Shown here one piece after another: positions 48,701-60,066 of a DNA stretch of 64,000 nucleotides. Within the stretch, counting starts at the first letter, position 1. The number at the start of each line of letters is the position of its first letter. Source of the stretch: Diadema setosum (taxonomy: Eukaryota; Echinodermata; Echinoidea; Diadematoida; Diadematidae); the NCBI GenBank assembly GCA_033980235.1, contig CM067065.1, positions 21,828,837 to 21,892,836 on the forward strand, written 5' to 3'. Position numbers and translations under genes: made by a program. Under the pieces are notes generated by a model. That model did no database searches and was not told the DNA's origin. It saw only the letters and a program-made list of their open reading frames with translations.

Positions 48701-49210
48701 TTCAAGAAGCAAGCAGAAATCTTCTGCAGCAGTGAGGCTACCAGACAAGAAGTACAGCACGCTGGTGAGGCAGCACTTGTCTGTCTGTATGGCGGCAGTC
48801 CTGATGAAGAGCTGAATAGACTGCGATACCGACGATTCTCGGAGAAGGTATCAACCAGTACATCATCTATCCAGGTGCAGACTCTACCTCCAACATCAGC
48901 AGCTGCCCAGTACTACAGTCCCAGAGTCTACTTCCAGGTTCAGGAATGGATGGATAACTGTCATTTGAATCCTGAAGACAGGGGCTGGTGTAATGTTCGT
49001 GGGACACTCCAGCCAAAAATGACAGACTTGCCGCCTGCTCCAGAATCACTCCTGAAGGTGATCAGGCGTAACTGTAAGACTGACTGCAATACAAGGAGAT
49101 GTACTTGCAAGAAACTTGGCCTTGATTGCACACCTGCTTGTGGAGAGTGCAAAGGGGTTAGCTGTACCAACTCACCAGCAATCACAATGGACGATGCTGA
49201 TGATGTTTAA
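45788..49210 (+). pseudogene. Transposon protein: Zn-binding N-terminus, XPG-like nuclease, TSO1/CXC C-terminus
   Basis: Order along the broken frame: (1) CVLCNESL then HQKCRKDY, likely zinc-binding (45788-46297). (2) A large domain with FVQYVADNVDHNVRTLDG and FHGMGIIAAVTP (46544-47386), then LLWKVAWPLRSPRPGWSG and DMSSSDMSCVYSTL (47390-47730) in another frame. (3) XPG-like pieces: VVFDGYEAGPSTKDV (48145-48190), SGDADVLIAKTA, TVIGEDADLLVLL, and AGCDTTSHIFGIGKG, which matches the GCD-x-GIG helix-hairpin-helix motif of XPG/FEN1 nucleases. (4) A Cys-rich TSO1-like segment with CKTDCNTRRCTCKKLGLDC (about 49069-49125). Damage includes an inserted MITE, at least four frame changes and stops, and an apparent internal deletion near 47770. 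The start at 45788 precedes the first Cys pair. Confidence 0.75.
46361..46539. repeat. Small MITE with GGGCCCCGTTGC ends inside the transposon gene
   Basis: The ends are GGGCCCCGTTGCAAGAAA and TTTCTAGCAACGGGGCCC. Removing 180 bases (46361-46540, one CCT included) rejoins the flanking codons in frame, so the insertion post-dates the coding sequence. The interior is palindromic in style (TTGCAATCAATTGCAA). Confidence 0.8.
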
Positions 49211-49557
49211 GAACATGAAGAGGTAAAATAAATGAGAACATGAACATATACTGCATTAAAATGAAGAAAATATTTCGTAAATTAATAGTTTTGAATGTGT
49301 TTGGGACACTAATTTCCTCAAGTTACCTTTTAAAGAAACCACTAATCCCATTTTAGCACATGCTTGTATTCGGCGGAGGAGCTGAAACATAGGCTAATAC
49401 ACCCGTTTTGTAATTCCTATGATTTGCAAGCTTTCCCCCACCTCCATTTCTCTAGATTTTTTTATATACTTTCTTGCAAGAGGTATGGGAGCTGGAATCT
49501 GGAAAGAAAAATTCTGTTGCAATTTTTTCCAGGTCATACCACAGGGTGACTGGACTA

Positions 49558-49895
49558 TACTGGGTATCTTGAATACTCATCGATCAATACTATCAGATAT
49601 TCCCCTGTAAGATATGGCCCGCAGAAATCGATACTCAGATTCTGCCATGGTCCACTTGGCATTTCTGACATTTTCAGCGGTTCCAAAGGTGTGCGATTTT
49701 CACGGGTTGTTTGACATGTTGGACACTCGCTAACAAGAGCTTCTACTTTTCTATCCATTGTCGCAAACCACACCTTTGAGCGGAGCAATGCTTTTGCACG
49801 CGTCATTCCTGGATGACTCTCATGTGCGATATCTATGACACGCAAATGGAGGGATTCTGGTATGACGATACGCTTATCCCTCAGGACAACACCAT
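49558..49895 (-). pseudogene. Gypsy B integrase, N-terminal part
   Basis: The frame reads VVLRDKRIVIPESL, then the zinc-binding HHCC module (IDIAHESHPGMTRAK and VSECPTCQ), and the first catalytic Asp in LSIDFCGPY. It is cut at 49558 by the Academ-like element and at 49895 by the LINE. Both junction codons continue in frame on the far side of each insertion. CACCAT (49890-49895) is the target duplication of the LINE. Confidence 0.93.
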
Positions 49896-49902
49896 TCATG
49901 AC

Positions 49903-49940
49903 GTTCATGACCACGGTTCGTGTGGACCGTGGTCATGAAC
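49903..49940. repeat. Perfect hairpin at LINE 5' end
   Basis: GTTCATGACCACGGT pairs with ACCGTGGTCATGAAC around an 8-base loop, starting 8 bp inside the 5' edge of the LINE. Confidence 0.9.
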
Positions 49941-50149
49941 GGACGTGTTTTTGCGTGAGCTCCTCTTTTATGCTTGCTACTTCGCCTAGTCACCAATTTT
50001 GCACATCATTCTCCGTGTAACTTTTTTCCTTACGAGTATTATTATAGTCATCTACGTGTACATATCTCTGATTTGATCAATTCATGATCCTAAACATCGG
50101 ATTTTACTCATTTTTGTAACACAAGTTGAATTAATGCTCTGCGGATACC

Positions 50150-50884
50150 ATGCCGACTCGCGGACAGAACACAAAACTTCAAGCGGAAAACCCGGCGCCC
50201 CAGTGCATGACGAGCACCGTACGCGAGGAATTACACAAAGCAATCGAAGACGACGAAACTATTAATAAACTGGTGAGTGCCATCAAAGAAGCAGTGATTT
50301 CTGAACTAACACCAATCATAACTGATAAAGTGGCTGAATCTTTTAACGCAACTCTCGAACATGAATTAAAGCTACGTGACGACCGAATTGCTGTTCTCGA
50401 AAACAAACTTAAATCAGTGAGCCAACAAAATGAGGAAGCAGAACAATATTCTTGGAGAAATTGCATAATTTTTCATGGAATACCCGAGACAGACGGAGAA
50501 AATACTGATGAAACTATTATAAAGCTATGCAGGGAAAAGATGAATCTACAAGTTGATTGTAAAGATCTTGATAGGAGCCACAGACTAGGACGCCAAAAAT
50601 GGCGGAAAACCCAGGGGGGTCATAGCTAAATTTGCGAACTACAACTCTCGTGACAGAATCTACCGGCTAAGGAAAGTGCTCCGGAATAGCCAAGGGACCC
50701 CTTTTTCATTCATGAAGGCCTCACCAAAACGAGAAGTTAGCTTTTCTGGGCAGTCAAATCATCGGAAGCTGTAAAGGTCGCTTGGACCCAAGATGGCCGA
50801 ATCTATGCTCTGCTTAAACAGGGGGAGAGAAGGGTCGCGATTAAGAGCAAAGACGGCCTTAGGAACCTAATGGGAAATTCCTAA
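50150..50884 (+). pseudogene. LINE ORF1: coiled coil and RNA-binding domain
   Basis: Starts at ATG 50150. An N-terminal helical region leads into a coiled coil (LRDDRIAVLENKLKSVSQQN). An RRM-like part follows: SWRNCIIFHGIPE, then LDRSHRLGR. A frameshift at about 50600 changes the frame. Similarity resumes with GVIAKFANYNSRDRIYRL, a second change follows near 50720, and the product ends at TAA 50882. ORF1 proteins of this kind bind LINE RNA and act as nucleic-acid chaperones in the retrotransposition particle. Confidence 0.88.
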
Positions 50885-51024
50885 TCTGTGCAAGTCTGTT
50901 AAAGTTGAAATGAGAACGCAACTTGTCATTGATTCTGGGATGGAGCTCACTAATTGGTTCCCTTTTCACGTCATTGTCTATATATTGCAGCCTATCTTGA
51001 GTTATTGTTGACATGGAAAGACAT

Positions 51025-51620
51025 CCTTAATCACGGTTCTTGCTCATCCATTGGGCCCTGCCAGTGAACCTTTTTCACATTTTTGTCCAGCCCAGGAGCT
51101 ATTACTTGTTCAGTAAAGCGTATTAGGATTTCGTGGCGGGAAAGCCAGATTTCGCGGAACCCTCGGATACCAGCGAGGTGCCGCTTTTTTTGACCACGTG
51201 ATGAAAAACGTGCTGGGTGTTCGCTCGTCAGTCCATGTATGACTTGGATGCTAACAGCGGTGCATTCGAGTGGATCTCACCCCCCCCCCCCCCTCTCATT
51301 CCGGTGTCACGGTCAATCCATTTGATCCATCGTCCATTGAGCTCTGCCAGTGGAACATTCTTCACATTATGTTCAAGCAAAAGCTATTACCCACTTAGTC
51401 AAGAGTCAAGGGCATCAAGGATTTGTGTGTGTGTGTGTGTGTGTGTGCGTATATGTGTGTGGAGGAAGCCAGATTACGCGGAACCCTTGGATGCCAGCGA
51501 GATGCCGCTTTTTGTGACCACGTGATCATAAACGCGCGGGGCTTTCGCTCGTCAGCCTACTCCACATATTGTTTAACATACAGCAGTGCACTCGCCTGGA
51601 TTGGAACCCCCCTGCTGAGC
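51025..51620. repeat. Imperfect tandem duplication between ORF1 and ORF2, with (TG)n
   Basis: Two units of about 285 bp share CCATTG(G/A)G, GAAGCCAGAT or AAAGCCAGAT, ACCAGCGAGGTGCCGC or GCCAGCGAGATGCCGC, and TTCGCTCGTCAG. The second contains a (TG)n run at 51425-51447. The first ends in a C run at 51281-51293. Confidence 0.8.
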
Positions 51621-51955
51621 ACACGAAAACCTGGCCACTAAATGTTATATCATGCTATCATCTGTTCGGCAAGGAAATTCCTTCTCTTTTATCCCCGGCG
51701 CTGTTGAATTTCTGACCTCAATTTACTTTGCTAACTCATCGCAGATATTTTAATCTACTTCTCCAGTGTATTTAATTGTGCAATTATAAGATACTCAATG
51801 CTCTAAATGCAATATCAACTTTTTACATAATTCTACATGTAATTATTGGCAAACGTAGTATTTTTTTTTACACAGCAAACGTAAAAAGTGACTGTTATAA
51901 TTCTTACCCCTTCAATAGTATTTTTTTCTCCTTTTTAATCACTTGAATTGCTTAA

Positions 51956-54900
51956 CTCTGTATGTGCCATGGTGGAAACCCCCTGTGTGCCACGTTATTC
52001 TGAGACACGAAGGTAGTCATGCTTTGAGAAAGAATTCTGTTTTCCAATTTGTAGAACTTCTACAAATTTCTATTAAGATGGGCATAATAGTAGGCAAAGT
52101 TAAAGAGGAATGCCAAGCTTTGTTTCGATATAAATTGTATGAAGAATCTATTTTCAATTTTTCTTTTGAATGACCAGTTGCTACATTACTGTAAAGGCAT
52201 GGGTTTTGCACATGAAACCGTGACAGAAATTTAGAATGTACGAGCAGTTCTAGTTGGGAACACCACTTGATAGTCAATTACCACATAAAATGCAAGTCGT
52301 ATGAATGACAGGAACAAAAGCTCGAGAAACGCTTTCATTGTGCCGAGGGATTAGCAGCGGTTAGCGATTTATCGATCGGTTTTGGCGGCTTTGTTTGTTG
52401 AGCAGAATATGCGAAGTTGGCACGCAGTCGACTGAGTCGGACGTGCGAACGTGGCACATACACTGGCGTAGACAGGGGGGGGGGGGGGCGATGGGGGCGG
52501 TCGCCCCCCCTAAGATTCGGACCGAGGATTTGGGAGGCGGAAAAAAAAAATGCGTGTATACTGTATGCATGCACATGAAGCGGGTCTCCTTTGCAACCTT
52601 TCATCAAATAAGATATTTTTTTTGAATATTTCACTCAAAGTGTGCACCAGATCGTTGAATTTCAATTCAAAATATGCAAAATCTCTCGTGCTTGGGAGGG
52701 GGATACCCCCTCCCAAACCCTCCCCCTCTATGCCTCTTTTCCTAGCTAAGTACACTTTTTAGATTTACAAAAAAAAAATCTGAATAGTTCTGAGTGCACA
52801 AGACTTTTCACTAATATTCCGAGAACTGAAGGTTCCCTCATGTATAAGGGGAATTTCCCTTTTAATCGACCCTTTCCTCCCTCAGCCCCCCCCCCCCATC
52901 ATTTTTTTTTTTTTGATTACCCAAATGTTGATTCCATCAAATATGCGTATTAATTGTGTATACGAGATATCTCAATTTCAACCTTAAAAAGATAAAAGCT
53001 CCATCGGAAGGGAAGAGTGGAGATAACATTCGCCAACGCCTTCTCCCTGCTCGCCAACCCCCCCCCCCCCCACCCCACCCCCGCCATGCAAAGATTCGGA
53101 ATAAGAGCTAAATTCCGTGATTTTAACACTTCGATGAAAAAGTGTTGCACCAAAAATTTGCACCAGATCGCTGAATTTCAGGTCTGAAAACGCAAAATTA
53201 CCTTCGTGTGGGAGGGGATAGATGCCCCTATCTACACCCTCGTGTGCGTGCTTTTTCTGTTTGATTGCTGAACAGACAGCGTTCATGATATTCAGTGTAA
53301 GAATTAATACAAGAAGACTAGTGTGTTTGAATTATACTGTTTTATAGGCAAATTGTTCAATAATAATCTACACTAAAATATACTGCAACATTAAACAAGT
53401 GGGAATGTTTCAACTCGTTAAAACACGCAAAAACATGCATCAAAGTGCACCATTTGCAACATCAAAATGCAAAAAGTTCTCACCGCAGGAGGGGGGACAC
53501 CCCCCTCCCACACCCTCCCCTACCCGCTCGCGCGCTCCGCTCGCTCGGGTTCAGTCGAGTTCGTGATATACAGTGAAAAGAATTAATACAAGAAGTGTAT
53601 CTAAATTATATCATTTTATAGGCAAATGATATTGTTCAATAATAATCTACAATAAAATATACTGCTACCTTAAACAAGTGGGACTGTTTCACGTCGATAA
53701 AACGCGCAAAAACATGCATCAAATTGCACCATTTGCAAAATCAAAATGCAAAAAGTTCTTACCGTGGGAGGGGGGACACCCCCCTCCCACACCCTCCCCT
53801 CCCCCCCCCCCCCCTCGTTCGCTCCGCTCGCTCGGGTTCAGTCGCGTTCATGATATTCAGTGAAAAGAATTAATACAAGAAGTGTATTGGATTTATACCA
53901 TTTTATAGGCAAATTGTTCAATAATAATCTACACTAAAATATACTGCAATCTTAAACAAGTGGGACTGTTTCACGTCGTTAAAGCACGCAAAAACATGCA
54001 TCAAATTGCACCATTTGCAAAATCAAAATGCAAAAAGTTCTCACCGTGGGAGGGGGGAAACCCCCCTCCCACACCCTCCCCTACCCCCTCGCTCGCTCCG
54101 CTCGCTCGGGTTCAGTCGCGTTCATGATATTCAGTGAAAAGAATTAATACAAGAAGTGTAATTGAATTATACCATTTTATAGGCAAATTGTTCAATAATA
54201 ATCTACACTAAAATATACTGCTATACCTTAAACAAGTGGGACTGTTTCACGTCGATAAAACGCGCAAAAACATGCATCAAATTGCACCATTTGCAACATC
54301 AAAATGCAAAAAGTTCTTATCGTGGGAGGGGGGACACCCCCCTCCCACACCCTCCCCTCCCTCGATCCGCTCGCTCGGGTTCAGTCGCGTTCATGATATT
54401 CAGTGAAAAGAATTAATACAAGAAGGGTATCTAAATTATACCATTTTATAGGCAAATTGTTCAACAATAATCTACACTAAAATAAACTGCTACCTTGAAC
54501 AAGTGGGAATGTTTCACGTCGATAAAACGCGCAAAAACATGCATCAAATTGCACCATTTGCATTATCAAAATGCAAAAAGTTCTTACCGTGGGAGGGGGG
54601 ACACCCCCTCCCACACACTCCCCTCCCCCCTCGCTCGCTCCGCTCGCTCGGGTTCAGTCGCGTTCATGATATTCAGTGAACAGAATTAATACAAGAAGTG
54701 TATTTGAATTATACCATGTTATAGGCAATATTGTTCAATAATAATCTACACTAAAATATACTGCTACCTTAAACAAGTGGGACTGTTTCACGTCGATAAA
54801 ACGCGCAAAAACATGCATAAAATTGCACCATTTGCAACATCAAAATGCAAAAAGTTCTTATCGTGGAGGGGGGACACCCCCCTCCCACACCCTCCCCTCC

Positions 54901-55551
54901 CCCCTCGCTCGATCCGCTCGCTCGGGTTCAGTCGCGTTCATGATATTCAGTGAACAGAATTAATACAAGAAGTGTATTTAAATTATACCATGTTATAGGC
55001 AAATATTGTTCAATAATAAGCTACACTAAAATATACTGCTACCTTAAACAAGTGGGACTGTTTCACGTCGATAAAACGCGCAAAAACATGCATCAAATTG
55101 CACCATTTGCAACATCAAAATGCAAAAAGTTCTTACTGTGGGAGGGGGACACCCCCCTCCCACACACTCCCCTCCCCCCACGTTCGCTCCGCTTGCCCGG
55201 GTCCAGTCGCGTTCATGATATTCAGTGAAAAATATTAATACAAGAAGTGTATCTAAATTATACCCTTTTATAGGCAAATTGTTCAGTAATAATATACATC
55301 AAAATAAACTGCTACCATAAACAAGTGGGACTGTTTCACGTCGATAAAACGCGCTAAAACATGCATCAAATTGCACCAATTACAACATCCAAATGCAAAA
55401 AAGTTCTTACCGTGGCAGGGGGGACACCCCCCTCCCACACCCTCCCCCCTCGCTCGCTCCGCTCGCTCGGGCTCGGTCGCTTCGCTCCCTCGCAGACTAA
55501 CCGCCCCCCCCCTAAGATGAAATCCTGGCTACGCCGTTGGCACATAAAGAG
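51956..55551. repeat. TTAA-type MITE, CTCTTTCTGTGCCA family (copy 1), carrying a hAT-like insert
   Basis: The flanks are TTAA (51952-51955 and 55552-55555). The ends CTCTGTATGTGCCA and TGGCACATAAAGAG are inverted. Outside the nested insert the sequence is a close copy of 59435-59916. The hAT-like element is inserted near its right tip, in GGCACATA. Confidence 0.9.
52461..55538. mobile_element. hAT-like element with eight-unit satellite array
   Basis: Ends CACTGGCGTAGACAGG and CCTGGCTACGCCGTT(G) are inverted. The 8-bp duplication GGCACATA is at 52453-52460 and 55539-55546, and the empty site can be read at 59901-59908 in the sister MITE. From about 53160 to 55500 eight units of 265-282 bp follow each other. 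Each has AAGTGGGACTGTTTCACG (about 53397, 53675, 53957, 54235, 54500, 54775, 55050, 55322), CAAATTGCACCATTTGC, a C-rich inverted pair and CGCTCGCTCCGCTCGCTCGG. No transposase was found. Confidence 0.92.
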
Positions 55552-55555
55552 TTAA

Positions 55556-55895
55556 AGTTTTTCGTTGTTGCTGTTCTAATTTGATTTTCGTTACGTAGAC
55601 GAAGCTTGATTCTGCCGAATGCAGATCTGTCATTTACGTTAAAGAAAATTCATATTGTATTTTTCTCTTTTGCAATTAGAAGTCTAAAATTGTTACTGCC
55701 TGGGAAGAAATAAGGCTACATTGCTCGGCACTACAACAGTTATCCCAGCATTCATTCTTACAATCTATTCCTCGTACCAGCTTGATAATATATATTTTAT
55801 ACTTTAGTTAACAAGTAGGTTTTTCTGTACGTGAATGTATGCGTGTGTGAATTGCAATGCTTCTTCCTCTACCCAGTCATGGTTGTGTGTAAACT
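55556..55895 (+). other. LINE inter-ORF region, right part
   Basis: LINE sequence between the MITE and ORF2. No recognised motif. Confidence 0.4.
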
Positions 55896-58571
55896 GTGTT
55901 TCAGATGCCCTGCCATTTAACCATTATTTCCGATGATAATGAATTCTCTCTATCTTTACGCATCTTTTTTCACTTGTCTACTGAGATTGATATCACCAAA
56001 ATACAGTCATTAAAGATTAACCCTTTTACTATTAATTCCGTACATCATACAGACAATAATGAAACTGCTGACGCACAGAACTATTTCAAAAATAATTGTG
56101 AATAATATATGTTCATTGAAGACTTTCATACAAAATATGAAAATAAGTGTTCCGATTTTTCCCTTTTCCATATAAACGCAAGAAGCCTTCAGAAAAATTT
56201 TGATTTTTTTAGCACACTCTTATCCTCCCTTGATTTTAATTTCATTGTTATAGCAGTTTCTGAAACATGGTTTAACACAAAAGTGAATTTAGGTTTGTAT
56301 GATGTTGATAATTATTCTCTTGTTCATATTTGTAGACCAGCTGGAAAGGTTGGCGGTGGTGTTGCTCTTTATGTAAGAAATGAATATAAGTTTGTATTAC
56401 GAACCGACTTATCAGGTATATCAAACAATTATGAAATGCTCTTTATAGAAGTTAGCCTTAATGACAAACCTATTGTTGTTGCATGTATTTATCGCCCAAC
56501 AAACACTGACATATCCGATTTTACTTCCAGAATTAACGATATTTTTGATATACTGGAAAATGAAAAGACTGGGCGACTTCAATATCGATTTACTAAATTC
56601 TGGTTCCCATCACATAACAAATGAGTTCCTAGACATGATGTATTCTTTTCATTTTTTCCAATGATCACAAAACAAACTCGCATCTCAGCAAATAGAGCCT
56701 CTTTAATTAACAACATATATTCTAACACCCCTGAAAAAAAAAAAAATCTTACAGTGGAATCATCTATGATGACCTTTCTGATCACTTTCCAATATTTGGC
56801 ATTGTGAAAAATAGAATGAGTATTAAACATAACATTTCAAAGAAAAAAGAAGTACGTAAAAGAATCATTAATGATACAAACCTTTTGTCATTTCGTGAGA
56901 AACTAAAAAATGTCGATTGGTCAAATGTAAAAGAATGTACAAATGTTGACGAGTGATATAACACATTTTTTGAAAAATTTTATGATATATATGATGATTG
57001 TTTTCCTTTTAAGAGTATTCATGTGAATAAGGTGGATAAATGTAAGAAACCCTGGATTACTAAAGGCATTCTTAAGTCTATAAATCATAAAAACAGACCA
57101 TATAAAGCAAGTTTTAAGAATCCAGACACAAAACATAAGACTGCTTATAAAGATTATAAAAAACTTACAAACACCATTCGTTATCTTAAATATAGATATT
57201 ATAATGAATTGTTCTCGCCAGTAAAAGGTGACTTAAAGAAAACATGGTGTCATATAAATAGTATTTTAGGTAAGAAAAACATAATTTAATGCCAAACAAT
57301 ATGTATTTTGATAATTCTAAGTTTTCCTTAAAGCAAGACATTGTGAATCAATTTCTTTTATTTCATTAATGTTGGCCAAAAGTTGTCAAAATCGGTATGC
57401 AGCCCATCACATTCATTCCAAGAGTTTGTTTGATGTGAGAACGCTGAATCATTTTTTTTTATTAAACCCACTACTATTTATGAATTGTTAAAATTGTCTT
57501 ATTTTATGCAAATTTCAAAGGCAAGTGGGCCTGATGATATATCCCCTCGTGTTGTCAAGGATTGTATACATTACATAGTTGACCCCTTATGCGATATTTT
57601 TAATAAATCTTTAAGCACTGGCTTTGTACCCGAAAAAATTAAAGACAGCGAAGATTGTACCTTTGCATAAAAAAGATGATCCAAAATATATTGATAATTA
57701 TAGACCTGTTGCTCTTCTTTCATTTTTTTTCTAAATTTCTAGAAAGACTTATGTATGACAGGCTCTACGAGTTCCTCACTAAAAATAATATATAAATTTC
57801 TGAGCAATTCGGTTTTCGTAAAAATCATTATACTTCACTCAGTGTTACTTGTTTTACTGACTACATTCTACAAGAAATTGACAAAGGTAACTATTGTTGT
57901 GGTGTATTTATGGATCTCTCAAAGGCGTTCGACACCATCGACCACCACATCCTGCTAACGAAACTACATCTCTACGGAATAAGAGGTTTACCTCTACAAT
58001 GGTTTGGTAGTTATTTATCGAATAGACGGCAGTATGTGGTGGTCGATGGTGGCGAATCCACTCAATTAGATGTAACTCTTGGCGTACCGCAAGGTTCTGC
58101 ACTTGGGCCCCTTTTATTCCTTGTATATGTAAATGACATAATTAATTGTTCAAAAATTTTGAGATTTTCACTTTTTGCAGATGATACTGTGGTATTTTAC
58201 TCTCACGAAAATGTTACTTCACTTGTACTTACATTGAATAAAGAACTTTGCATGTTAAATGAGTGGTTAAATGCAATAAATTGTTTTTGAATTTTAAGAA
58301 AACAAAGTATGTCTTGTTCCATTCCAACAGAAAGAAAATACCACAAAATCTTTCTCCAATACGAATAGAAAGTGCTGTTATAGATATAACTGAATCAATA
58401 TTTTTTTTTAAGTATTTTAATCCATGAGTCTCTCGATTGGAAATGTCACATTACAAACATCACCGCTAAAATATCGAGAAGTATAGGAATTCTATCTAAA
58501 CTTAAATCTTTTTTTTTACCAAGAAAAATATTGCTTTCTATCTACAATGCTTAAATATTACTTCTCCTTAA

Positions 58572-59125
58572 AGGTAGGGGATACCTTTTACAGACCTCCC
58601 AAAATGCAGCAAAACATTAAATATGAACCTCAGGGGACTTGTTTAGGCCACTGCTGAGAAAGTTGGAAGTCAACCGTTATCTACAATTTGAATAATGCAC
58701 AAAACTCAACTACTCAGTAGTTCTGCGTGTCAGCCACACTTAAGCATTTTTGTTGCAGTCTTCTGTATTTTTTATCTATAAACACAAATATAAAAGTATA
58801 AGAGCTGATATAATAACATATAGAGTGTTTGGCAAAAATGTATGTAGAAATGTTTGTAAGTTTTGATGAACTTTCTTCACAAAATATACATGATAGACAC
58901 ACATGCAGTGCATGGGTCTGCAAAGGTAGCCTGGTAATATACTGGAATTTACGGTGAGCCCCGAAAAAAAATTCAATTCAAAATCTAACGGTCAATAAAA
59001 AATGTACTAAATGATACCTTCCACTTTCAATACTTTATGGGAGTTTCTAAAATGATACTCTCTTCAACATACCACTGTATTTATACAACTCCTCATTTAA
59101 GGCATGCAAATGGGATTCCCTACCT
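58572..59125 (+). repeat. TTAA-type MITE, AGGTAGGG family (copy 2)
   Basis: TTAA flanks both ends (58568-58571, 59126-59129). The ends AGGTAGGGGAT and ATTCCCTACCT are inverted. It is a close copy of 19137-19679 in the opposite orientation and lies within the RT-to-C-terminus part of the LINE. Confidence 0.92.
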
Positions 59126-59434
59126 TTAACTATTGCAGTGAAATTTGGGGCAAGACATACAAAGTTCATATTGACAAACTGTTCAGATTACAAAAACGTG
59201 CGGTATGGCTTGTAACAAAAAGTGATTATCGAAGTCCGAGTCTACCTCTTTTCATTAAAAATGAAATTATTCCTATATTTGAACTTGTGTAATTTAATGT
59301 ATTGGTATTCATGTTTAAGTATCATAAAGGGATACTCCCTTCCATTTTTCAAAACATGTTTAGAACAAATTCGTCATTCCATGCATACTCAACCCGTTTT
59401 AAAGATAATCTTCGAGTTCCAAGTTGTCGCTTAA

Positions 59435-59916
59435 CTCTTTCTGTGCCATGGTGGAAACCCCCTGTGTGCCACGTTATTCTGAGACACAAAGGTAGTCATG
59501 CTTTGAGAAAGAATTCTGTTTTTCCAATTTGTATAGCTTCTACAAATTTCTGTTAAGATGGGCATAATAGTAAGCAAAGTTAAAGAGGAATGCCAAGCTT
59601 TGTTTCGATATAAATTGTATGACGAATCTATTTTCAATTTTTCTTTTGAATGACCAGTTGCTACATTACTTTAAAGGCATGACCTTTGCACATGAAACCG
59701 TGACAGAAACTTAGAATGTACGAGCAAATCTAATTGGGAACACCGCTTGATAGTCAATCACCACATAGAATGCAAGCCGTACACAAAAGCACGAGAAACG
59801 CTTCCATTGTGCCGCGGGATTAGCAGTGATTAGCGATTTATCGATCGGTTTTGGAGGCTTTGTTTGTTGAGCAAGCCGTCGACTGAGTCGGACGTGCGAA
59901 CGTGGCACATAAAGAG
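59435..59916 (+). repeat. TTAA-type MITE, CTCTTTCTGTGCCA family (copy 2)
   Basis: TTAA flanks (59431-59434, 59917-59920) and ends CTCTTTCTGTGCCA / TGGCACATAAAGAG. Dropping the element plus one TTAA leaves the LINE codons before and after in the same frame. This 482-bp copy is the uninterrupted version of 51956-55551. Confidence 0.93.
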
Positions 59917-60066
59917 TTAACAACAAGGTCTCATTCTATTCGATTCACAGGAGCGCATGAATGGAATTTAATTTCTTCTGATCTTAAATCCAGTGCTACA
60001 GTTACTCGTTTCAGAACCCTATTCAAACGTATAACATCTAAAAAACTATCATCCTTGACTGAGTAG

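Larger units (their letters stand above)
44476..49557 (+). mobile_element. Academ-like DNA transposon (XPG nuclease), 5.1 kb
   Basis: The element is inserted inside the Gypsy integrase with a TAC duplication (44473-44475 and 49558-49560). The ends are imperfect inverted repeats: TAGACTAGTCA at left against TGACTGGACTA at right. A stronger inner inverted block GGAAAAAATTGCAACAGAAT lies about 35 bp in. It carries the broken coding region at 45788-49210. XPG-type nuclease coding and a 3-bp duplication match the published XPG-bearing lineage of the Academ superfamily. The superfamily call is inference. Confidence 0.75.
55896..60066 (+). pseudogene. LINE ORF2: APE endonuclease and reverse transcriptase, broken
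   Basis: Landmarks in order: LFHINARSLQKNFDFF and VSETWF (endonuclease start, 56160-56270), GGGVALYVRNEY, CIYRPTNTD, then a frame change near 56570 to GDFNIDLLNS. The reverse transcriptase has ASGPDDISPRVVKD (57530), NYRPVALLS, FMDLSKAFDTIDHHIL (57907), LGVPQGSALGPLLFLVYVND and the catalytic FADDTVVFYS (58173-58202). The C-terminus is ITS-KKLSSLTE, stop at 60066. Breaks include an in-frame TAA at 56103, a frameshift near 56570, a gap with frame changes at 57290-57490 and 57650-57790, and a stop near 58290. The two MITEs at TTAA are removed cleanly in reading. It is inactive. Confidence 0.92.

Noticed and set aside
53397..55340. Regularly spaced direct repeats resembling an array
   Set aside because: Not CRISPR: units are about 275 bp, near identical throughout with no variable spacers, in a eukaryotic transposon.
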